DNA of 64,000 nt. It comes from Nymphaea colorata (taxonomy: Eukaryota > Streptophyta > Magnoliopsida > Nymphaeales > Nymphaeaceae). A program made the translations under genes and the position numbers. Below are positions 55,096 to 64,000 of the stretch, one piece after another. Position 1 is the first letter of the stretch. Each line of letters starts with the position of its first letter. The notes under the pieces are model-generated. The model had not been told where the DNA came from. It ran no database searches and was given only the letters and a program-made list of their open reading frames with translations. The stretch covers positions 42,277,115 through 42,341,114 of the forward strand of contig NC_045138.2 of NCBI RefSeq assembly GCF_008831285.2, given 5' to 3'.

Positions 55096-55606
55096 TAAGG
55101 CTGTTAAATGAGTCAGCGAACTCGAGCTCGACTCAAACTCGCTTGATAAACTTAACTCGAACTCGACTCATTTATTAAACGAGTGGACCTCGAGTTAAGT
55201 GGGCTCGGCTTGGTTAAGTTTGAAAAATATATATATATAAAATACATTTCATAAAATTATCAAAAAAGGTAGATTGTTCAAATGGGTATGTATGTGATTG
55301 GTATGTAGGAGGTTTGATGTTCAAATCTACATGCTGCCTCTTTTAAAAAATTATTTTTTAATTAAATGCTTGTCTCGACTCAAGCCAATCTTCAGCGAAT
55401 CGAGCCGAGTTCAAGTTGTAAGAGCTCGCATTGAGCTCAAGCTAATGAAATCGAACATGACTCAAGCTCGAGCCGGATCGAGCTCAAGCTAATGAAATCA
55501 AATTCGACTGGAGCTCGCCCAAGCAAAGATCGAGTTTCTTTAAAGATAGTTGAGCCGAGTTCAAGCTGGCTCAGCTTGGCTCGAACTTGGCCCATGAACA
55601 GCCCTA
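55096..55606. mobile_element. hAT-type MITE, diverged relative of the one at 40009
   Basis: Left end TAAGGCTGTTAAATGAGTC; right end on the opposite strand TAGGGCTGTTCATGGGCC. The interior has the same GAGCTCGAC / CTCGAGC / TCGAGCTCAAG motif style as 40009-40481. The flanking 8-mers CTTACTAG and CTGATCAG agree at five positions, consistent with an old duplication. Confidence 0.75.
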
Positions 55607-56005
55607 CTGATCAGCTAACACATTGTGGCTTGCGAATGCAAAGTATCCTACATAGATAAGGTGTGGAGTTCTCAAGTAGTTTGATTTCATTATAGTAAAC
55701 TGCCACTTGCCCCTATTCCCAGTAATACTATTTTAATGTCATCAAAAATCAAAACCTATTCTCTCTCTTGGTTATGTATAGCTATTATGTTGTGCCCACT
55801 TATGCGTGAGAGAAAGAGGCTTATGGTTCTCTCTGTTCATTCCTCTTTTTCATGCTTTTTCAATCCTTCATCTTCCTCATTGATTTATGAGCATTTAAGA
55901 ACTATTTTACATCACAAAAATGTATCATTGAATTAAAACTTGAATTTAGGACCGGGTAAATAGGGCTGGTTTGTGGGTAAGTGTAGAGGACAAGAGATTT
56001 GTGCA
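55607..56005. other. No recognisable gene
   Basis: AT-rich DNA between the MITE and the left LTR of the copia element. No gene or repeat structure was recognised. Confidence 0.5.
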
Positions 56006-56277
56006 TGTCTCTTTAATTGTTATCTTCCTATAATGACGTGTTTCTTTCCTTGTATTTTCAACTTTATGTTGGCAGTTATTTTTTTTTGTCATCTCCTCCA
56101 AATATGGTGGTTCTCTTGTTGTGGTGAATATCATTCTTTCACTGTCTAACCTCTTGCAAAGATAATGAAATCTCTCAGCCTCCGTGCTGTTTCAGTCGTT
56201 GATGTAGGCCATTGATTCAGGCTGAACCACGTTAATTTTGTGTGATTGCTCTATTTTTCTTCTCTTTTATTTCAACA
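56006..56277 (+). repeat. 5' LTR of the copia element
   Basis: Starts TGTCTCTTTAATTG and ends TTTCAACA right before the primer-binding site. It is clearly similar to 59336-59580 but differs by many substitutions and small indels, indicating an old insertion. Confidence 0.82.
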
Positions 56278-56855
56278 TGGTATCAAAGTGTTTTCAATCA
56301 ACTGCTAAGAGTTTCTGCTGAGGTTGCTGAACCAGTGTATGTTGTTTTCTGTGTTTTCTTGCCATCACTTGAAGTACATCCTCCATATCATCTTCATCTT
56401 GAGTGTCATGGCTGAACCGGTTAACAATCGAGTCATTGAGAAGATTGTTGTCCAAGAGCAACCTAATCCTGCTATTAAAATCATATCTATGCTTCTCAAT
56501 GGGACTAATTACCTTGCATGGTCAAAAGAAGCAATGTAATTTTTGAGTAGAAAGTCAAAACTTGAATATGTTACCCGTGACCTCCCCAAGCCTGATGAGA
56601 ATCGTTCCTTCTACAAGGAGTGGAAGATGACCAACCACATGGCCATGTCTTAGTTGATGAATTCTATGGAACTTAAAATTCAACAAGGTTTTTTTTTTTT
56701 TTTTTGGTTGAAACTGCTACACAAATTTAGAAAAAGGCTAAAGGTTTGTATGGAGAGAAAATAACCTAGCTCGGATGTTTCACTTGTAAAAAAAAAAAAA
56801 TTGTTGTATAAAGAAGGATTAGAAAAACACTTTTAGTGAACATCTTGGTGACCTT

Positions 56856-56941
56856 CAGTGGGGTAGCTACATTGCAACTGCCTTGCCCACACCAGTCTCT
56901 TAAAAGTTCTTTATTTTTAAATGAGACTCTTAAATATTTAT

Positions 56942-56984
<43 letters not shown>

Positions 56985-57051
56985 TGCCCCACCAGATTTG
57001 AGTATTTTTAAACAAGTGCCCCTCCAGTGAATTTTTCTGGCTCCACTACTA
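56856..57051. mobile_element. 196-bp hAT-like non-autonomous insertion with 8-bp duplication
   Basis: GTGACCTT lies at 56848-56855 and again at 57052-57059. The left end is CAGTGGGGTAGCTAC; the right end on the opposite strand is TAGTAGTGGAGCCAGAAAAA, both like CAGTGGCGGAGCC hAT termini. Excluding the insert and one duplication brings the copia gag frame back into register across the site. It contains a TA microsatellite (56945-56981). A diverged relative lies at 33437-33630. Confidence 0.82.
56945..56981. repeat. (TA)n microsatellite
   Basis: About 37 bp of TA repeat within the short hAT-like insertion. Confidence 0.93.
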
Positions 57052-59335
57052 GTGACCTTCAAGGGCTCTAGGATGAGTTAGACTACCTAGTTGATAGGTC
57101 TGAAAGTCTGCAAACCAGAGACTGTTTGAGAGAGCAACAAAAAATCTTTCAATTGCTTAACAGTCTTAGTACATACTATGAATCATTATGGCAATAGAGT
57201 TTGCTAACCTCATTATCTATCATTTGTTCGTTATTAATGAGTGATGAATCAAGGAAGCAAGTCATGAATCCTGCATTCCCAAAGGGAAAAAAATCTGATG
57301 ACAAAGTAGCATTTGTGGATGCTGAGAGGTAGAATGAGTCCAACCGATGGAAAGGGAAAAATAAGAGAGTGTGTACTTACTGCAAAAAGGTGGGACACTC
57401 ACACAAGTGATGTTGGGATCTGTATGGAAGACCGAACCGAATCTAAGAGATCACCATTTGAAAATCCAAAGAAACTTTGCCCTTGACGAAAGTGGCCGCT
57501 AACAAATCTAAAAAAACTAATGAAGCTTTGGCTATCTTAGAAAAGATTCTATCAAGCAAGAAGTCATGGCTGCATCGGCAAGCAACTCCACTCTATATGA
57601 CTTCAAAGGTATGTTTTCTAACACTTGGGTGTTGGGCTCCGGGGTGAGTGAATACATGACTATGGATTGACATCTACTTAGGAACTATTCTACTCATAAT
57701 ATTGATAAATGTGTTACTATAGTAGATGAGTCATTTATGCATGTGAGTGGTATTGGTGAAATGTCCTTTTTAAATCAGCCTACTAGCTCCAAAATTCTAC
57801 ACATGCTAGAATTGAATTCTAATATGTTATCTATATGAAAACTTTAAACAGAACTTAATTGTTTTGTTACTTTCTCTCCAATTGATGTGGATATTAAAGA
57901 CATTGTGATGAGGAAGATAATTGGTGAGGGAGAATTACGGTGCGACATTTATTGGCTGGACAACACAAGTAGCACACTGATCACAAGTCTAAATCTAATG
58001 TAAAGTTATGGCAGCGACGCCTTGGTCATTTGTCAAATCAAATGTTAAAAATAATAATGCCTGATTTAATTTTAATTTGCAACTGTGTGACATTTGTAAA
58101 TTTGTTAAGATGTCTAACTTGTCATTTGGTACTTCAAAAAATAATTATAACACTTTTTGAGTTAGTACATTTTGATGTTTGGGGCTATATGCATGTTAAT
58201 TCTTATAGTGGATATCACTACTATGTGACGTTCATTGATGATTTCTATAAAATGACATGGTTGTGCCTGCTGAAATCTAAGAATGAAGTTTTTTCCAAGT
58301 TTTGTGATTTGTACAGGATGATTGAAACTCAATATAATGCTCACATGATGATCTTGAGAAATTGCATGGTGTTACTCACTAGTTTACATGTGTGGATACT
58401 CCCCAATAAAACAAGGTAGCTGAGAGGAAAAATAGACATCTCCTAGAAACTACATGTTCATTATTGTTCTAAAGTAAGTAGCAAAAAGCTTTTGGAGTGA
58501 TGCAGTTATGACCGCAAGTTATATTATAAACTAGGTTCCATCGAGACATTTGAATAACAAATCTCCCATGAAAATCCTTATAAATAGACCTATCAAGGAG
58601 ACAGAAAACTTGTAGCTAAGCATGTCATGACAACCATTGAACCCTACATAAAATTGGATGTAGAAGAGGATGAAGCTTTGAGAGATGTTTCTAGATATTA
58701 ACAATTGGTTAGAAGACTTATTTATCTTATGGTAACACAACTTGATATTTCGTTTGTCGTTAGTCAGGTCAGTCAGTTTATACATGCCCCTAAGGATATA
58801 CATATGCAAACTATTGATATAATTCTAAGACATTTGGAAGGTTCTCTAGGTAAGAGATTATGGTACAAGGCATAATGGAAACATCGATATTAGAGGATTC
58901 ACAAACACCGATTGAGCTGTCAGCACAAACAGAAAATCCACATCATGAGACTGTGTTTTCGTTGGATGAAATTTAGCAACATGGAAAAGTAAAATATAAC
59001 ATACAGTGTCTTGATCCAATGCAGATGTAGAGTATAGGGGATGGCTACAACAGCGCATGAACTTATTTGGGTTAAATCTCTTCTTTGTGAAATTAGATTC
59101 AAAGTTGAAAAACCAATTTCTATGCATTGTGACAATCAAGCTGCAATACATAATGCAACTAATTTGGTCTTCCACGAGTGCATTAAACACATAGAAATAG
59201 TCTGCCACTATGTACATGAAAAAAGTCCAGCAAAAGGTTATTGCAACTCCATGTACTAGAAGCAATGATAAGCTTGTCAATGGATTAAGTAAAGGCTTGG
59301 TTCTGAAACATCTTCAAGAGCTAAAATTCAATTGG

Positions 59336-59580
59336 TGGTCTCTTTGATTGTTATCTTCCTATAACAATGTGTCTCTTTTCTAGTAGTTTCAACTTTATGT
59401 TGACTGTTATTTTTGGCAGTTGTCATTGAATATCATTTTTTTCACTTCTAATCGGTTGTAGAGATAATGAAATCTCTCCGTCTCCGTGTTGTTTCAATGA
59501 TGGATGTAGGCCACTGATTCAGGCCGAACTGCGTTAATTTTGTGTACTTGCTCTATTTTTTCATCTCTTTTATTTCAACA
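59336..59580 (+). repeat. 3' LTR of the copia element
   Basis: Partner of 56006-56277, starting TGGTCTCTTTGATTG after a short purine-containing tract and ending TTTCAACA. It is about 27 bp shorter because of small deletions. Confidence 0.82.
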
Positions 59581-59736
59581 GTAAGTTCCTAAATCTCAAG
59601 TTAAAAATATAAAAATAGCATTCTCTAATATGTATCTCCAAATAGGTCGACCCACTCACTTCCCTTCGTCTTTGGGACCTTTCATCTCCCTCTCGCTTTA
59701 TGTTGTCATTGTAGTGTTTATCGCCATCATACTATT

Positions 59737-60152
59737 TGTCACGGGCCGACTCCTTCGGACCGTGCAGCATGGCAAACTCTCGCCAGTAAGCAGCAAACCT
59801 TTGCCTCGTTCAAGTGGGCACAGATCACTTGAACGCCTTTTCGAAAATAGAAGACACAAAATGCACAAAGAGTGTGGAAAGAAAACTCGCAATATATTCA
59901 CTTAAACAGTTGAGTACATCACAAGGGAAAGCAAGTAAGCTTTTACACTTTACTTACAAAGGATGGCCGAAACCTTTTACAGAATTCTCATACCGACCAT
60001 CCAAAACAAAGAATCCCAATCTTCCACTTGGGGCCGTTTTGAGAGGGTGCTCCGACACAGGTGAACATTCGAGCTTATACTAAGACTCAACATAAACAAA
60101 GCAAATATAACAAAAGGAAGGGACGACTATACAGACACGACACAAGGGAACA
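59737..60152 (-). repeat. 3' LTR of the chromovirus element (left end inferred)
   Basis: The right edge at 60152 is fixed by the adjacent polypurine tract. The left edge is inferred from TGTCACGGGCCGACTCC at 59737, which would make the LTR 416 bp with TG...CA ends on both strands. The partner LTR is off the window, so the left end is unconfirmed. Confidence 0.6.
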
Positions 60153-60168
60153 GGCTCCCCCTTTCAAA

Positions 60169-63100
60169 TCAAGCGTTGTCCTCAGCGGTAGCAGCTTCAT
60201 GGTAGATCCTGACTTCTTCTGGATGACTTTGCTTCAAACGAAAGACATACTCCCATGTTCGCTAGCCTTCGTCTACCCACTTGACCAAGTATCGCTTCAG
60301 TTCACCAAGGTAGTTGACTTTGTGTCGAAGGATCTGGTCTAACTGTCGGTCAGTGGCCCTCCGGGTCGAAGGAGCTCGTTGCAAAATTGGTTCTCATCGT
60401 GGCTGGCTTCTCTTCAGGTCTTCAGCGTCGGCATAGAAGGGCTTGAAGTTGCAGACGTGAAACACTGAATGCACTTTGAAGTCTAGCGGCAGATCTAACT
60501 TGTATGTCAGCTTCCCAATCCTCTTGACCACAGTAAATGGCCCTTCATATTTTCGGATCAGCGCTCTGTGTCTTCCACGGAAGATACCCGAGCGGTCTGG
60601 ATAAAACTTGATGAGAACTTGGTCTCCCACTCGAAACTCGGCAGGTCTCCGATTCTTGTCAGCCCATTTCTTCATCTTCTTGGTGACCTTGTGCAAGAAT
60701 GCCTTAGCTATCTCTGTTTGTTCCTGCCAGTCTCTGATGAACTGGTAGGTGAAGTTGGGTCTTCCCTTCTCTTGGGCTGCAACAGTGTGAGACATCAACG
60801 GCTGCTGCCCGGTGGCTACTGCGAAGGTGCTTTGAACTGAAGACTCGCTCTTCTGTAGGTTGTAACAGAATTGGGCCACATCGAGCAGCTTTACCCAGTT
60901 TTTCTCGTTGGTGCTGACAAAGTGGCGTAGGTACTGTTCTAACAAGGCATTGATGTGTTCGGTCTGGCCACCAGTCTGCGAGTGGAAGCTTGTGGAAAAC
61001 AAGTCTGAGCCAAGCAACCAAAGCACTTCATGCCAAAACTTACCCGTGAAGTGAGCATCGCGATCACTCACAATACTCTTCGGCACATCCCAGTACTTCA
61101 CAATGTTTTTCACAAACATCTCTGTCATTTTCTCCACTGGGCTCTCATTTGTAATTGGGATGAATGTGGCATACTTAGAAAACCTGTCCACAACAACAAA
61201 GATAGAGCTGTAGCCATCAACTCTGGGTAGACTCACAATGAAGTCCATGGAGAGGCTCTCCCACAGATGCTCCGGAATAGGAAGAGGCTCAAGCAGGCCG
61301 GTAGGCTTCTGATTAGTCCCCTTATCCTGCTGGCAAATGAGGCAAGTCTTTACATACGCCTCCACGTCGTTGTGCATCTAGGGCCAGTAATACCCACGTT
61401 CGAGAAGGGTCATAGTCCGCTCCTGGCCTGGATGGCCAGCCCAAAGCGTATCATGGCACTCCCTTGTTAGCTCCCACAGGAGATTGACCCACTTCGGCAC
61501 GAAAACACGTCCGCCCTTGATGAGGAGCAACCCATCTCGTAGCCAGAATCTCTGAGTCTTCCTCGCTTCAGCCAATGCAACCAAGTGTTGGGCCGCTAAG
61601 TCCTGCTGCATCCCTTCACGAACCCGCTCGAGGAGCACACCCTCCAATTGGGCTTCGGAGGTCCTCGCTCGAGAGGCTACAAGTTCTGCCTTTCGACTCA
61701 AAGCATCTGCTACCATGTTGGTCTTACCAACCTTGTACTCCAAAGAGAATTCGAACTCTGCCAAGAATTTCTGCCAAGGAGCCTGCTTCGGAGTTAACTT
61801 CTTCTGAGTCTTGAAGTAACTTGTGGCCACATTATCTGTCTTGATGATGAACTCTACCCCCAGTAGGTAGTGCTTCCATATGCGTAAGCAATGCACAATG
61901 GTGGTCATCTCCCGTTCATGCACTGTGTACCACTTCTCAGGGTCCTTCAACTTCTAGCTCTCATAGGTGATCGGATGACTGTCCTACATTAGTACCCCAC
62001 CAATGGCAAAATCTGAGCCGTATGTGTGTACTTCAAAGGGCTTTGAATGATCTAACAATCTGAGAACAGGCTCTTGTACAAGGACACACTCAGGCCTTCA
62101 AAGGCATCTTGTGCAGACTGAGTCCAATCCAGAATCTATTCTTTTTGAGCAAGTCAGTGAGGGGCGCCGCTATCAATGAGTACCCCGTGATGAACCACCG
62201 ATAGTAATTGGCTAACCCAAGAAAGAACCGCAATTCAAGCACATTTGAAGGCAGCTTCCAGTCTTGGACAACTTTCACTTTTTCCGGGTCCATTCGTAGC
62301 TGACCATCCCCTACAATATGGCCGAAGAAATAGATCTCTCGTTGGCCAAAGAGACACTTCTCCTTCTTCACATAGAGATCATTTTCTTTGAGTACCTGGA
62401 ACACCATCCTCAAGTGACCAACGTGCTCCTTTAGGTCACTACTAAAGACCACAATGTCATCAAGGTTGACTACCACAAACTTGTCAAGATAGGGGTAGAA
62501 TATCTTGTTCATGAGAGTCAAGAAAGTCGCAGGGGCATTCGTCAACCCGAATGGCATGACTAGGAACTCATACCAGGGGCAAGTGGTCTTTGGTTCATCA
62601 CCTTCTATGATCCTGACCTACCAGTAGCCGGAACGAAGGTCCAACTTCAAAAAGATCTTCGCCTTACCCAAGTGGTCGAACAAGTCCGCAATCAAAGGCA
62701 GTGGATACTTGTTTTTCACTGTCACCTTGTTCAAAGCACGGTAATCCACATAGCGTCTCTTGGAGCCATCGTGTTTCATCTGGAACAATACAGGGGCTCC
62801 GAATGGTGCCTTAGAGGGATGAATGATCTCTGACTCAAGTATGTCATTAAGTTGCTTCTGCAGCTCCTTCAGTTCGGCCGGTCCCATTCTGTAGAGGACC
62901 ATAGCTGGTGGCTTGGCTCTGGGAACCAAGTTGATTTCATGATCAACTTCGCGCCTGGGAGGTAGGTGCTTGGGCAGCTTGGGGGGCATCACCCCCTCGA
63001 ACTGCTTCAAGACAAAGGCTAGCCCTGGGGGAATGACTCTCGACTGAGGGTCATCTTCTTGTAGATGTACAGCCACAAGGAATGTTTGTTTCCCATGACG

Positions 63101-63500
63101 CACGACCTTCTTCAGCTGCATTGCCGACAACATCGGCTGGAACTTGCTTCTGACGGAGTGGCAGTGCACTGTATGGGACTGGTCTGTACCCATCAACGTC
63201 AATGTATTGAACTTCGGCAACATCATTGCATTCTGGCCTCTAAGGAACTCCATCCCAAGAATCACCTTGAAATCGTCCAAGGGTACTACGGAGAAGTTGG
63301 TGACTACCGTCCAGCCTTCAATCTAAACCGTTACACCCTTCGCTTCTCCAAGGATGAGTCTGACTTCAAAGTTCATCGTTTTAAGGGTCCTCTACTACGC
63401 CACAGGCTTCAATCCCACTCGCTCTGCCTCCTCTCTTGACACAAAGTTGTGCATTGCCCTGTAGTCTACCATTGCAACAGTAGACATTCCATTCAGAGTG
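60169..63500 (-). pseudogene. Gypsy pol: protease, RT, RNase H, integrase, chromodomain
   Basis: Minus strand. Protease near 63430-63480 reads VDYRAMHNFVS where DSGATHNF is expected, so the active site is lost. Reverse transcriptase, 63280-62090: [30 protein letters not shown] followed by a TAG stop, [12 protein letters not shown], and [11 protein letters not shown] in place of VYLDDI. RNase H, 61950-61380: YTVHEREMTTIVHCLRIWKH and ADALSRKAE; then the integrase zinc-finger start WELTRECHDTLWAGHPGQER. A TAG stop at 61378-61380 precedes integrase, 61377-60394 (CLICQQDKGTN, MDFIVSLPRVDGYSS, IVSDRDAHFTGKFW, GGQTEHIN, catalytic D, D, E in place). The chromodomain follows in the same frame after a stop (60393-60169, with LKRYLVKWVDEG then a TAG, then RTWEYVF). 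Several stops and one or more frameshifts disable it. Confidence 0.92.
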
Positions 63501-64000
63501 ACGTTTGGGTACATGAGCTCCTTGTTCACCATACTGTTAGACACTAAGCGACTTTGGACAGCTTTGATCGTTTGGGCGGCACCCATCCGTGTTTGCCCTT
63601 CTTCGGTGGCCCTCGTGGCATTGGCTTGCCTGGTAGGTCTCACACGTTTCGGGCAGACACGCGCCTGATGCTTTCCTCCACAGACCCAACAAGTCACTTC
63701 TCTTGGTGGCCCAGTGTAGTCCTTGCCAAAGAAGGGTTTTCTGGGACGACAATTCATTTCTGGTGTCTCACCATTCCTCCCTCTTACAGTCGTGGTCGGA
63801 CTGCTTCGTAGACTTGAAGGTATCAGTATAGCTTTTGCGTTGGGTATCGGCCAAGCGCTCAGTTGCCACATATGCTTGTTCCAAGGTCTTTGGATTTGAT
63901 CTCTCCACGTCGGCTTGGGCCCAAGATTGGAGCCCTATGATGAACCAGTGTAGTTTGTCTTTTTCTGGCATCATAGGCACGTCCAGCATGACCTTTTGGT
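63395..64000 (-). pseudogene. Gypsy gag C-terminal part and zinc knuckle
   Basis: Minus strand. 63989-63768 reads as capsid sequence (LHWFIIGLQSWAQADVERSN, then LEQAYVATERLADTQ). After a frame change 63871-63395 includes CWVCGGKHQARVCPKRVR, a CX2CX3HX4C knuckle, and leads into the altered protease. The N-terminal gag lies beyond the right edge. Confidence 0.85.

Larger units (their letters stand above)
56408..59275 (+). pseudogene. Copia gag-pol, decayed and internally deleted
   Basis: In order: gag start near 56408 (MAEPVNNRV, then LNGTNYLAWSKEAM, the copia capsid motif); a CX2CX4HX4C knuckle near 57375 (CTYCKKVGHSHK, then a stop before the last Cys); protease remnants near 57610-57660; integrase at 58160-58330 (HFDVWGYMHVNSYSGYHYYV, then FIDDFYKMTWL); then a jump to the end of reverse transcriptase near 58690-58860 (RRLIYLMVTQLDISFVVSQV). 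RNase H follows at 59041-59259 (MHCDNQAAIHNATN, then KHIEIVCHYVHE). The reverse transcriptase core with YVDD is absent. A hAT-like insertion splits gag at 56856-57051. Confidence 0.85.
56006..59580 (+). mobile_element. Ty1/copia LTR retrotransposon with internal deletion
   Basis: Plus strand. The 5' LTR (56006-56277) and 3' LTR (59336-59580) share TTGTTATCTTCCTATAAYRA, TTTCAACTTTATGTTG, GATAATGAAATCTCTC, GTGTAGGCC-like and TTTATTTCAACA at the end. The primer-binding site TGGTATCAAAG follows at 56278-56288. Gag-pol between is decayed and much of reverse transcriptase is missing, giving 3.6 kb instead of about 5 kb. The flanking pentamers (GTGCA and GTAAG) do not match, so the target duplication is unproven. 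Confidence 0.88.
59737..64000 (-). mobile_element. Ty3/gypsy chromovirus element, 3' part; continues past right edge
   Basis: Minus strand. From right to left it has gag, zinc knuckle, protease, reverse transcriptase, RNase H, integrase, chromodomain, polypurine tract and 3' LTR. The polypurine tract AAAGGGGGAGCC (complement of 60153-60164) abuts an LTR start TGTTCCC. The knuckle spacing (CWVCGGKHQARVC) and chromodomain suggest the Galadriel-like branch, an inference from memory. The 5' LTR lies outside the window. Confidence 0.92.

Noticed and set aside
55300-55340. tRNA-like GTTCAAATC motif
   Set aside because: No cloverleaf arms were found around it and it lies inside a MITE.
63554-63811. 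Plus-strand frames at the right edge
   Set aside because: Antisense shadows of gypsy gag and protease.

Overview
The window is nuclear DNA of a flowering plant with a transposon-rich, probably large genome. The evidence is GT-AG split genes with plant-specific products, and introns and intergenic space filled with Ty1/copia, Ty3/gypsy, LINE, hAT and MITE sequence in many states of decay. No bacterial, organellar or rRNA signal was seen, and the species cannot be named from this sequence.

Two host genes are well supported and point toward each other. On the + strand, four exons between 5161 and 13771 encode the C-terminal 186 residues of a class-I, vacuolar-type NHX Na+(K+)/H+ antiporter; its 5' exons are not in the window. 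On the - strand, 31078-34566 holds a complete five-exon Rho GDP-dissociation inhibitor (262 residues), the regulator of ROP GTPases. Two weaker host-exon candidates (27203-28190 + and 53827-54085 -) were not recognised.

Layout: 1-2812 is probably the end of a large LTR inserted into a copia relic (2813-3860, -). 5161-13771 is the NHX 3' half; its 5.9-kb first intron holds two copia relics, a small MITE and a 57-bp triplication, and its third intron holds a short repeat. 14249-24798 is a copia element (-) with both LTRs, a primer-binding site and CTATG target duplications; its integrase region is split by a 5.3-kb hAT element (17384-22685) with its own 8-bp duplication. 24905-26985 is another copia relic. 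31078-34566 is RhoGDI. About 35.5-40 kb holds a candidate solo LTR and a 264-bp duplication. 40009-40481 and 55096-55606 are two MITEs of one hAT-like family. 42640-47730 is a 5'-truncated but nearly readable LINE (-). 51424-52640 is a gypsy integrase relic. 56006-59580 is a copia element (+) with a 196-bp hAT-like insertion. 59737-64000 is the 3' part of a chromodomain gypsy element (-) that runs off the right edge.

The transposon genes are nearly all inactivated by stops, frameshifts or active-site changes. A recurring oddity is local tandem duplication: units of 32, 40, 43, 51, 57, 175, 255, 264 and 369 bp occur, several in frame within decayed coding sequence. No new biological system was recognised; the most informative items are the dated nest of insertions and the two retained host genes.
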